Assembly (NCBI GenBank): GCA_015520975.1
Contig: WAOZ01000078.1
Span: 1 to 10,109, forward strand
DNA: 10,109 nucleotides
Source: DHVE2 group archaeon
Lineage (GTDB): Archaea > Thermoplasmatota > Thermoplasmata > Thermoplasmatales > Aciduliprofundaceae
Direction of reading: 5' to 3'
The notes under the pieces are model-generated. The model was not told where the DNA came from. It searched no databases and worked only from the letters and a program-made list of their open reading frames with translations. Below are positions 1 to 5,940 of this stretch, one piece after another (position 1 is the stretch's first letter; every line of letters begins with the position of its first letter). The position numbers were made by a program, and so were the translations under genes.

Positions 1-1788
1 ATCGCTCAGCCCATCACCATCCGTGTCATTGTTTTTCGGATCCGTGCCGTACCTGTACTCTTCTATATTCGTCAGTCCGTCTTTATCCGGGTCGTTCTGC
101 GCATCGTACGCACGCGGGTTCAATCCGTACTCTATCTCCCAGCCATCTGGCATGCCGTCCTCATCCGTGTCGTTGTTAACGGGGTTCGTGCCGTGCTTGT
201 ACTCTTCTATGTTCGTCAATCCATCCTTATCCGGGTCTTTGTTCCTATCCTTCGCGCTATCCGGATTCAGTTCATATTCCAGTTCCCACTTATCCGGCAT
301 GCCATCGCCGTCCGTGTCCTTACGCTCCGGATTCGTGCCCGTATCTTTCTCTTCCTTATCGTTCAGGCCATCGCCGTCGCTGTCTTTCATCGTCGGAGAA
401 CTGTGCACCTTCACCTTCACACTGTTCACCGTTATGCTCCAGCCATTCACCTCCGTTCCGTCGCTGAGCCCGTCGCCGTCCGTATCGTACTTGTTCGGGT
501 TCGTGCCGTAATAGTATTCCCACGCCAGTCCGAGTCCGTCACTATCCGCATCAGCAAATACATCTCCTTTCGCGTATCTCAGCGCTTCGTATTTCACCTC
601 TCCTTTATCGTACGCGGCACTGCCGCCATCGTATACCACCTTGAACTCTAACTTCAACTCGTTCAACTCTTTATCGTGCTTTATATAATCGGATTTCAAA
701 GTTACCGTGTAATCTTTCCAGTCACTCAACGCCGCATTCACACCGTTATTGCTCAAATCCGCCACTTTCACACCGTTCAGATAAATGTACAGATGCACGC
801 TGCCACGTACCACTTTCTCTCCGTTTATCGGATCTTTTATTATGTATATTGTCGTGCCCAGCCCTTTCACTCCCAGCTTTAACTTCAAATCTCCAGTTAT
901 CTTGTATGCGGGAAATGTGTAAATGAGCGTGTCTTTTACCGTGTGCACACTCGTATCCGGCAATCTCGGATCCTCTTTCGTGTAATTGATCCTGCTCTCA
1001 AGATAATGCTTCTCAAGCGCATACACACCGCTCACATTTATGTTGCTCAAATATTCAAGCGCTGCATCGTACGCATCTCCATCAAAGTATTCTTTCAGCG
1101 TCTCTTTAGCACTGACATTCAAATACTCACTCTCGTTCAGCAACTCGTATATGTTCGGTACCGTGTCCCTGTACCATACTTTACCATTCCTAACATACGC
1201 ATAGTGCAGATACCCCGCCCGGTCTTCCAGCACTGCAAAATCATCAACATCTCTCAGAAACACACCCTCATACACTCCGCCGCGCAGCGCGTATTTATAC
1301 ACAACTCCGCCGGATTCTACATACAGCACTCCTCCCGCTATACCTACCCTGCTCGCCGTGATGTTCAGTACATAGTAATCTCCGCTGCTGAGGTTGTAAA
1401 CCCACACTTTTCCAGAACCTATAACCGCAACATACGGATATTCATACGCCACATCCTCTTCATTAAATACCTTGTTCAGCATACCTCCCACATAAACTTT
1501 ATTCCCCTCGTATTTTACATACTCATCCCCTTCATAACTGTAATTGCCCTCCGTGCTCTCAAATCTGTATAAATTAAAACTGTAATACACCCGCGTGCCG
1601 CTGTAAATCAATATGTACCCGTTTTTCATAGATATATGCAAACTGCCGTTGTATGCACCTAACTCCTGCGATGTATCAAGTACATAACACGGTGAACCTG
1701 CTGGCTTGCGCGCCTCCACCCCCGCCAGATACGCACTGCCCACAACTATCAGCACCAGCATCACTATCGCTACCTTTTTACCCCTCAT
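1..1788 (-). CDS. Secreted thrombospondin type 3 repeat protein, partial (C-terminus beyond left edge)
   Basis: The frame is open from ATG at 1788 to position 1, giving 596 residues with no stop, so the C-terminus lies outside the window. Residues 1-26 look like a Sec signal peptide: basic RGKK, a hydrophobic stretch to about residue 22, and small residues near 23-26 for cleavage. Residues 40-210 are rich in short beta-strands with aromatic and valine alternation (propeller-like, fold not recognised). Residues 280-400 resemble a beta-sandwich. From residue 413 to the edge there are repeated Asp-rich DxDxDGxxD loops separated by GTNP and W-E motifs, typical of calcium-binding thrombospondin type 3 repeats. 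Eight N-x-S/T sequons lie between residues 47 and 268. No lipobox is present. A cell-surface or S-layer-associated adhesive or structural role is an inference; a secreted enzyme with a TSP3 stalk is possible. The start is supported by an SD sequence 8 nt upstream and a TATA box further up. It is transcribed divergently from the hyd operon. Confidence 0.85.
   Translation of the reverse strand, partial: MRGKKVAIVMLVLIVVGSAYLAGVEARKPAGSPCYVLDTSQELGAYNGSLHISMKNGYILIYSGTRVYYSFNLYRFESTEGNYSYEGDEYVKYEGNKVYVGGMLNKVFNEEDVAYEYPYVAVIGSGKVWVYNLSSGDYYVLNITASRVGIAGGVLYVESGGVVYKYALRGGVYEGVFLRDVDDFAVLEDRAGYLHYAYVRNGKVWYRDTVPNIYELLNESEYLNVSAKETLKEYFDGDAYDAALEYLSNINVSGVYALEKHYLESRINYTKEDPRLPDTSVHTVKDTLIYTFPAYKITGDLKLKLGVKGLGTTIYIIKDPINGEKVVRGSVHLYIYLNGVKVADLSNNGVNAALSDWKDYTVTLKSDYIKHDKELNELKLEFKVVYDGGSAAYDKGEVKYEALRYAKGDVFADADSDGLGLAWEYYYGTNPNKYDTDGDGLSDGTEVNGWSITVNSVKVKVHSSPTMKDSDGDGLNDKEEKDTGTNPERKDTDGDGMPDKWELEYELNPDSAKDRNKDPDKDGLTNIEEYKHGTNPVNNDTDEDGMPDGWEIEYGLNPRAYDAQNDPDKDGLTNIEEYRYGTDPKNNDTDGDGLSD
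28..171 (-). repeat. TSP3 double-unit repeat, copy 2 (48 codons)
   Basis: This encodes residues 540-587 of the TSP3 protein: one DTDEDGMPD loop, a W-E-I-E-Y-G-L-N-P linker, a DPDKDGLTNIEEY loop and a GT(D)P linker. It is a close copy of the preceding 49-codon unit, with a single-codon length difference, and a third copy begins at codon 588 and continues past the window edge. The acidic loops are the expected calcium ligands. Confidence 0.85.
172..318 (-). repeat. TSP3 double-unit repeat, copy 1 (49 codons)
   Basis: This encodes residues 491-539, beginning with DTDGDGMPD, then W-E-L-E-Y-E-L-N-P, an R-N-K spacer, DPDKDGLTNIEEY and GTNPVNN. It is tandem with the copy at 28-171. The second halves, around DPDKDGLTNIEEY, are nearly identical between copies, which indicates recent internal duplication or strong constraint. 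Confidence 0.85.
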
Positions 1789-1796
1789 TTTTAAAC

Positions 1797-1804
1797 ACAC
1801 CTCC
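1797..1804 (-). promoter_or_regulatory. Shine-Dalgarno site of the TSP3 gene
   Basis: On the minus strand this reads GGAGGTGT, a strong match to the archaeal anti-SD, 8 nt upstream of the ATG at 1788. It fixes the start directly before the signal peptide. Confidence 0.8.
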
Positions 1805-1834
1805 ACTTTTTCAGCCCACCTGAAAATAATTGGG

Positions 1835-1842
1835 TATTTAAT
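1835..1842 (-). promoter_or_regulatory. Putative TATA box for the TSP3 gene
   Basis: The minus strand reads ATTAAATA here. With the usual archaeal spacing of about 25 nt, transcription would start near 1811-1815. That gives a leader of roughly 24 nt that includes the SD site. The position is coherent but the start site is inferred, not shown. Confidence 0.5.
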
Positions 1843-1907
1843 GTTTACTGTGTATTTCGAGTAATTCGCATTTACTTTAAAATACAGGTGCGTACTTCGC
1901 AACATAT

Positions 1908-1938
1908 AAAAATTTCGAATGCGGATTTCGAGATTTTT
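1908..1938. repeat. 12-bp inverted repeat in the divergent hyd/TSP3 intergenic region
   Basis: Arms AAAAATTTCGAA (1908-1919) and TTCGAGATTTTT (1927-1938) are complementary at 11 of 12 positions, separated by a 7-nt loop (tgcggat). The repeat lies between the TSP3 promoter and the hydB TATA candidates. It could be an operator for a dimeric regulator. A terminator role is less likely because both flanking genes point away from it. Confidence 0.6.
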
Positions 1939-1984
1939 AGAGGGTAAATAATATTTAAAACTTAAAAATCAGGACATCGAGCCA

Positions 1985-1993
1985 TATATAAAA
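1985..1993 (+). promoter_or_regulatory. Putative TATA box for the hydBGDA operon
   Basis: TATATAAAA is the best TATA-like element upstream of hydB. It predicts transcription from about 2011-2016 and a leader of roughly 60 nt carrying the hydB SD site. A second AT-rich candidate (ATATTTAAAA, 1951-1960) exists, so the assignment is tentative. Confidence 0.5.
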
Positions 1994-2060
1994 ACCGTAC
2001 TTAACGATAAAAGAAAAGTTTATTATCAAATACGCCATAATCATTACACAAATAGTCATA

Positions 2061-2067
2061 AAGGTGA
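2061..2067 (+). promoter_or_regulatory. Shine-Dalgarno site deciding the hydB start
   Basis: AAGGTGA lies 5 nt before the ATG at 2073. The upstream in-frame GTG at 2064 is embedded in this SD site, so it is unlikely to be the start. Confidence 0.7.
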
Positions 2068-2072
2068 CGATT

Positions 2073-3098
2073 ATGGGTGTGAAAATTGCGAAAAACAAAA
2101 TCAGTGAATTCCTTCGTGGATTGAGTGAGGAATACCGCGTTTTTACGCCCTCTACGAACGGAGTCACAAAATTCGCCGAGATGAAGAATCCTGAAGATGT
2201 GCTGATATATCCCAACAGAACGGACATATCCTTGAAACCGCTGTTCTTTCCACCTGATGAAGTGTTTTTCCGCTTCAAAAAATCCGATGATGGCTACGAT
2301 CTGGAGGATAATCTCCATGGATTGAAAGCGGAAAAAAAAGTTCTTTTTGGTGTTAGAAACTGCGACCTGCGTGGTCTGGAAGTTCTTGACAGATATATGA
2401 TCAGCGAGTTCTCGGACCCTTATTACTCCCGACGAAGGGAAAATACGGTGATAATCGGCATAACCTGTGAGTACCCGCGCGACACTTGTTTCTGCACCGC
2501 ATTTGGACCGCTTGTACCTGAGAAAGGCTATGATTTGTGGCTCACGGATATTGGAAATTATTACTATGTGGATGTGGGCTCTGAAACGGGCAAAAACCTT
2601 TTGAACTCGCTTTTCGAAGAGGCCACAGAGGATGACCGGATGAAGAGGGATATGAAAATTCTCTCCGTGGAGCGCGAAATAAATAAACATGCGCATCTTG
2701 ATCTGTGCGAGGTCAAAAGATGTGCCAAGCACCTTACAAACGCCGTTGAAGATCCGATATGGAAGGAACTGGGAGAGAAATGCCTTTCCTGCGGTAAATG
2801 CAACTTCATTTGTCCCACCTGTCACTGCTTCGATGTAAAGGATGTTACGAATCTCGACGGCTCGGAAGGACAGCGTGAAAGAGTGTGGGATTCCTGTCAT
2901 CTGTTCTCATACGCTCAGACATCCGCGGAGAATTTCAGAAAAGAGCGTCATGCAAGAGTGAGATACAGAATATACGATAAATTCGTGTTTCCGGTGATGA
3001 GGTACGGTGTTTATGCCTGCTCCGGCTGTGGCAGATGCATAGATATCTGTCCGGCGGATATTGATATACGCGATGTTGTAAGGAGGTTGATAGCGTGA
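2073..3098 (+). CDS. hydB: Sulfhydrogenase beta subunit, 4Fe-4S electron-transfer protein HydB
   Basis: This 341-residue iron-sulfur subunit belongs to a cytosolic heterotetrameric [NiFe] sulfhydrogenase and is homologous in architecture to anaerobic sulfite reductase subunit A. It relays electrons between HydD/HydA and the flavoprotein HydG. A ferredoxin-like motif C237-x2-C240-x2-C243-x3-C247-P continues into further cysteines at 250 and 252. A second motif is C316-x2-C319-x2-C322-x3-C326-P. A CFC motif sits near residue 140 in the conserved body of the family. Length is close to known HydB proteins (about 335-370 residues). The ATG at 2073 is chosen because a good SD overlaps the alternative GTG at 2064. 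It is the first gene of the operon and its stop overlaps the hydG start by 4 nt. The following NiFe subunit genes argue for HydB and not AsrA. Confidence 0.92.
   Translation: MGVKIAKNKISEFLRGLSEEYRVFTPSTNGVTKFAEMKNPEDVLIYPNRTDISLKPLFFPPDEVFFRFKKSDDGYDLEDNLHGLKAEKKVLFGVRNCDLRGLEVLDRYMISEFSDPYYSRRRENTVIIGITCEYPRDTCFCTAFGPLVPEKGYDLWLTDIGNYYYVDVGSETGKNLLNSLFEEATEDDRMKRDMKILSVEREINKHAHLDLCEVKRCAKHLTNAVEDPIWKELGEKCLSCGKCNFICPTCHCFDVKDVTNLDGSEGQRERVWDSCHLFSYAQTSAENFRKERHARVRYRIYDKFVFPVMRYGVYACSGCGRCIDICPADIDIRDVVRRLIA
3081..3090 (+). promoter_or_regulatory. Shine-Dalgarno site deciding the GTG start of hydG
   Basis: The SD core AGGAGGT inside the 3' end of hydB lies 7 nt before the GTG at 3095. It supports a GTG start that overlaps the hydB stop codon. 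Confidence 0.8.
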
Positions 3099-3910
3099 GG
3101 AATCCTTATCTTCCTATAGTGGCACCAATCGTTGAAGTGCGAGAGGAAACCTTTGATACGAAAACATTTACCATAGCTGCGCCTTTAAATTTCGAGCCCG
3201 GTCAGTTTGTGGAGTTAAGCGTGTTCGGATACGGTGAGGCGCCAATATCCATCTCTGGCGGCGACGAAACCGGGATACAGCTGACCATAAGGGCTGTTGG
3301 TGGTGTGACCAGAAAAATACACAATATGCGTCCCGGAGAGTATGTGGGTGTGAGAGGTCCCTTCGGCAAAGGCTGGCCTGTGGAAAAGGCGAAAGGCAAA
3401 AATCTGCTCATTGTTGCGGGTGGTATAGGACTGGCCCCTCTTAAACCCGTTATAGAATATGTGATAAAGCACAGGGGGGAGTTTGGATTTGTAACTCTTC
3501 TCTACGGTGCCAGAAAACCTTCACTTATGCTCTATAAGGATAAATTCGAAGAATGGGGCAAATATATGGAGGTTCTTCTCACGGTGGATGAGCCAGAACC
3601 CGGATGGGACGGGCATGTAGGCGTCGTCACAACACTCTGCGATAAAATAAGGCATGTGGCAGATACAATCACCATGATGTGTGGACCCCCGATTATGATG
3701 AAATACACATCCATGGTTCTGGTGGAACTCGGGTTCCCGCCCAGTGAAATGTATCTGTCTCTGGAACGCAATATGAAATGCGGGATAGGTATATGCGGTC
3801 ACTGTGCCGTGGGCGGTGTGTATGTATGTCGCGACGGCCCGGTATTCTCGTTAAATAAGGCCGTGAGATTTTTAGAAAAGCCTCACGAGGTTCAGGGGGT
3901 GTTAGATTGA
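3095..3910 (+). CDS. hydG: Sulfhydrogenase gamma subunit, flavin and NAD(P)H-binding reductase HydG
   Basis: This 271-residue subunit has a ferredoxin-NADP+ reductase-like fold and exchanges electrons with NAD(P)H, and possibly polysulfide, in sulfhydrogenases. An FAD-binding beta-barrel covers about residues 5-100, with the flavin motif APISISGG and RGPFGKGWP. The nucleotide-binding Rossmann half begins at LLIVAGGIGLAPLKP and ends with MMCGPPIMM. The C-terminal [2Fe-2S] site is C229-x4-C234-x2-C237-x7-C245. Length is slightly shorter than the roughly 290 residues of characterised homologues, mainly at the N-terminus. The start is GTG in a GTGA overlap with the hydB stop. NADPH versus NADH preference cannot be read from the sequence. 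AsrB is the closest alternative family and is excluded by operon context. Confidence 0.92.
   Translation: MRNPYLPIVAPIVEVREETFDTKTFTIAAPLNFEPGQFVELSVFGYGEAPISISGGDETGIQLTIRAVGGVTRKIHNMRPGEYVGVRGPFGKGWPVEKAKGKNLLIVAGGIGLAPLKPVIEYVIKHRGEFGFVTLLYGARKPSLMLYKDKFEEWGKYMEVLLTVDEPEPGWDGHVGVVTTLCDKIRHVADTITMMCGPPIMMKYTSMVLVELGFPPSEMYLSLERNMKCGIGICGHCAVGGVYVCRDGPVFSLNKAVRFLEKPHEVQGVLD
3895..3901 (+). promoter_or_regulatory. Shine-Dalgarno-like site for the TTG start of hydD
   Basis: GGGGGTG precedes the TTG at 3907 by 5 nt. It is an imperfect SD. Together with the TTGA overlap with the hydG stop it supports translational coupling. Confidence 0.6.
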
Positions 3911-4653
3911 ACATAGGTATATTTTCACTTTCTTGCTGTGAGGGCTGTTCGGTGGAATTTCTGAATCTTGAGGCAAAGCTCCTGGATGTACTGAGATTCT
4001 TCGAGATAAAGAGTTTCCGAATTGCCAAAGAGATAAACGAAATGCCCGTGGATATCGCGTTCATAGAAGGCACGCCCACCACGGAAGAGGAGGTCGAAAA
4101 GCTTCTTTATATCAGGAAAAACTGTAAAGTGCTCGTTGCACTAGGTTCCTGCGCTGCACTGGGCGGTGTGCCGGGACTTGTGAACACCATAAGAAAAAGG
4201 GACGCGATCAGGGTTTATGATGATAATCCACCCTTGATTCCGGTGGATCCCAAACCGCTCAGATACTATGTGGATGTGGATTTTCACCTGTATGGCTGTC
4301 CTTTCTCAAAAGATGAGCTTCTTGAACTCATAAAATCCGTGATTATGGATAAACCTTACAGGGACAAAGAATACAGCATCTGTGTGGAATGTGCATTGCG
4401 AGAGAATGGATGTCTTCTTGATGAAGGTTATCTATGCATGGGTCCAATCACCCGTGGTGGTTGCGGTGCCATATGTCCCAGCAACGGTGCGCCGTGTAAA
4501 GGCTGTCGCGGACCTTTCAAAGATGCAAATCTCAAAGGGCACATCAGAACTCTGCTGAATATGGGCATTCCACCGGATCGCATAGAAGAGGCGTATTCGC
4601 TATTTTCCTTCGAAGACCTTAAGGAGGTGATAGGTTGGCTGAAAAAACAGTAA
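3907..4653 (+). CDS. hydD: Sulfhydrogenase delta subunit, [NiFe] hydrogenase small subunit HydD
   Basis: This 248-residue small subunit of a group 3 [NiFe] hydrogenase carries electrons from the active site in HydA toward HydB/HydG. The proximal [4Fe-4S] ligands are visible as C11 and C14 (CCEGCSVEF), C82 (GSCAALGG) and C131 (YGCPF). Eight further cysteines at 159, 162, 169, 177, 186, 190, 197 and 200 form two more probable [4Fe-4S] sites, as in F420-reducing hydrogenase FrhG, and include the conserved GGCGAICPS and CKGCRGP motifs. There is no Tat signal, so the protein is cytosolic. Translation starts at TTG 3907 overlapping the hydG stop, and this start puts residue 1 directly before the first strand NIGIFSL. 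The 3' end overlaps hydA by 19 nt. Confidence 0.93.
   Translation: MNIGIFSLSCCEGCSVEFLNLEAKLLDVLRFFEIKSFRIAKEINEMPVDIAFIEGTPTTEEEVEKLLYIRKNCKVLVALGSCAALGGVPGLVNTIRKRDAIRVYDDNPPLIPVDPKPLRYYVDVDFHLYGCPFSKDELLELIKSVIMDKPYRDKEYSICVECALRENGCLLDEGYLCMGPITRGGCGAICPSNGAPCKGCRGPFKDANLKGHIRTLLNMGIPPDRIEEAYSLFSFEDLKEVIGWLKKQ
4621..4631 (+). promoter_or_regulatory. Shine-Dalgarno site deciding the TTG start of hydA
   Basis: AAGGAGGTGAT is a full-length match to the archaeal anti-SD and lies inside hydD, 3 nt before the TTG at 4635. It is the strongest SD in the window and serves the catalytic subunit. Confidence 0.85.
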
Positions 4654-5900
4654 AAATCAAAGAGATTACCAAAATAGAAGGTCATGCGAATCTCACAATA
4701 AAAATAGAAGATAACGAGTTGAAAGATGTTAAACTGGGTGTGCATGAAGGTGCGCGATACTTTGAAGCGTTTATGGTTGGTAAGTATTACGATACTCTAC
4801 CTGAGATATCTGGCAGAATATGCGGTATATGCACCGTTGCACATATGATTTCCAGCGTGAAGGCGGTGGAGAGAGCGCTGGGATACGAGATAGATGAAAG
4901 AGTTGAGATACTGAGAAAACTCATGCTCATCAGTTCGCATCTCCAGAGCCATATTCTCCATCTGTATTTTCTGGTTCTTCCGGATTATATGAACGCGGAG
5001 AGTTCCATAGAGCTTGCAGGCCGTGATCCCGAACTTGTGAAAAAGGCGTTCTACATAAAAGAAGCAACAAATTATATGACCGCGATCCTCGGCGGCAAAG
5101 CGGTGCATCCGAGCACCATAGTTCCCGGCGCGTTTTCCAAAAAGATTGGAAAGGAGGAGCTTGATAAATACAGAGCCAAAATGGAGGAAATACTCCCTAT
5201 GCTCAAAGAAACTGCCCATCTGTTTCTCTCGCTGGATTATCCTGAATACGATTCTCGTTGCGAAATGGCCGCACTCTATGATGGTAAAACGATACCGCTC
5301 TACGACGGAGACATAAAAACCACCCGAAGCGTGTTCCCTCCGGAGGAATATCTTAACCACTTCAAAGAGTTTGTGATACCATACTCAACAGCAAAACGCT
5401 CCAAACTCGATGACATGCCCTATATGGTCGGTGCGCTGGCCCGTGTGCATCTCAACCCGCATCTGAAACAGGAAGCAAAGGCCATAGCAGATGAACACGG
5501 CATCGATTTTTCAAAGAAAAACTCTTTCTGGATAAACGCGGCGCAGGCTGTGGAAAATGTGCATTATGCAATAGAAGCGCTGGAACTTCTGGATGAGATA
5601 AAATCTTACACGCCCAAAATCGTGAAACCGCCGAAACTTGACGGTGAAGGCGTCGGCTTTATCGAAGCGCCCCGCGGATTGCTCGTGCATCATTACAGAA
5701 TCAAAAAAGGCAAATGCGTGTATGCAAATGTGATAACACCCACCGCAATGAATTTCACAAACATGGAGCGGGATGTCTGGGAATTTACACCGTCCATAGT
5801 CGAACAGCCCGAAGAAGTGATAAAACTTGAAGTGGAGAAACTGATACGAGCGTATGACCCGTGTGTCTCCTGCTCCGTGCATCTGACCAGAGTTTCCTGA
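4635..5900 (+). CDS. hydA: Sulfhydrogenase alpha subunit, [NiFe] hydrogenase catalytic large subunit HydA
   Basis: This 421-residue catalytic subunit binds the NiFe(CN)2CO centre that interconverts H2 with protons and electrons. The L1 motif RICGIC has Ni ligands C63 and C66 followed by H70. The L2 motif DPCVSCSVH has C410, C413 and H416. After H416 there is a five-residue tail (LTRVS), the expected substrate of a maturation endopeptidase that cuts after the histidine in this family, so the subunit is made as a precursor. Length matches the Pyrococcus sulfhydrogenase alpha subunit (about 428). Translation starts at TTG 4635 behind a perfect SD inside hydD, giving a 19-nt overlap. Maturation genes (hyp, peptidase) are not in this window. 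It is the last gene of the operon and faces ahcY. Confidence 0.94.
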   Translation: MAEKTVKIKEITKIEGHANLTIKIEDNELKDVKLGVHEGARYFEAFMVGKYYDTLPEISGRICGICTVAHMISSVKAVERALGYEIDERVEILRKLMLISSHLQSHILHLYFLVLPDYMNAESSIELAGRDPELVKKAFYIKEATNYMTAILGGKAVHPSTIVPGAFSKKIGKEELDKYRAKMEEILPMLKETAHLFLSLDYPEYDSRCEMAALYDGKTIPLYDGDIKTTRSVFPPEEYLNHFKEFVIPYSTAKRSKLDDMPYMVGALARVHLNPHLKQEAKAIADEHGIDFSKKNSFWINAAQAVENVHYAIEALELLDEIKSYTPKIVKPPKLDGEGVGFIEAPRGLLVHHYRIKKGKCVYANVITPTAMNFTNMERDVWEFTPSIVEQPEEVIKLEVEKLIRAYDPCVSCSVHLTRVS

Positions 5901-5940
5901 TTTTTAGGTTCCTTCTTTCCACTCTTCCAGATATTTTTTC
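5901..5940 (+). terminator. Probable U-rich termination region of the hyd operon
   Basis: TTTTT directly follows the hydA stop. It continues into a pyrimidine-rich stretch and TTTTTT at 5934-5939. Archaeal RNA polymerase terminates on such U-tracts without a hairpin. The tract lies within the 3' end of ahcY on the other strand, so the two transcripts probably overlap. Confidence 0.4.

Noticed and set aside
1..318. Regular repeats at the left edge as a CRISPR-like array
   Set aside because: The repeats are in-frame protein repeats with degenerate codons and no unique spacers.
193..1572. Plus-strand open frames of 152-209 codons opposite the TSP3 gene
   Set aside because: They are mirror images of the Asp/Gly-rich and beta-rich coding sequence on the minus strand, with low-complexity products and no SD.
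1685..1690. Cys34 after the signal peptide as a lipoprotein anchor
   Set aside because: The residues before it (KPAGSP) do not form a lipobox, and the hydrophobic core ends about ten residues earlier.
1908..1938. Hairpin ending in TTTTT read as an intrinsic terminator
   Set aside because: Both adjacent genes are transcribed away from this site, so there is no transcript to terminate. An operator role fits better.
1997..2005. GTACTTAAC, one mismatch from the SurR-type GTTn3AAC site
   Set aside because: A single degenerate match in an AT-rich region is expected by chance, and no second copy was seen. It would only be credible if conserved or if SurR is present in the genome.
2064..2066. GTG as the hydB start (344 residues)
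   Set aside because: It lies within the SD AAGGTGA that serves the ATG at 2073, and no separate SD precedes it.
2001..2900. Long (299-codon) open frame antisense to hydB
   Set aside because: hydB on the opposite strand has intact cluster motifs and an SD. The antisense frame lacks recognisable domains and is a by-product of codon bias.
4797..5360. 187-codon minus-strand frame inside hydA
   Set aside because: It is antisense to a fully supported catalytic subunit, with no promoter or recognisable motif.
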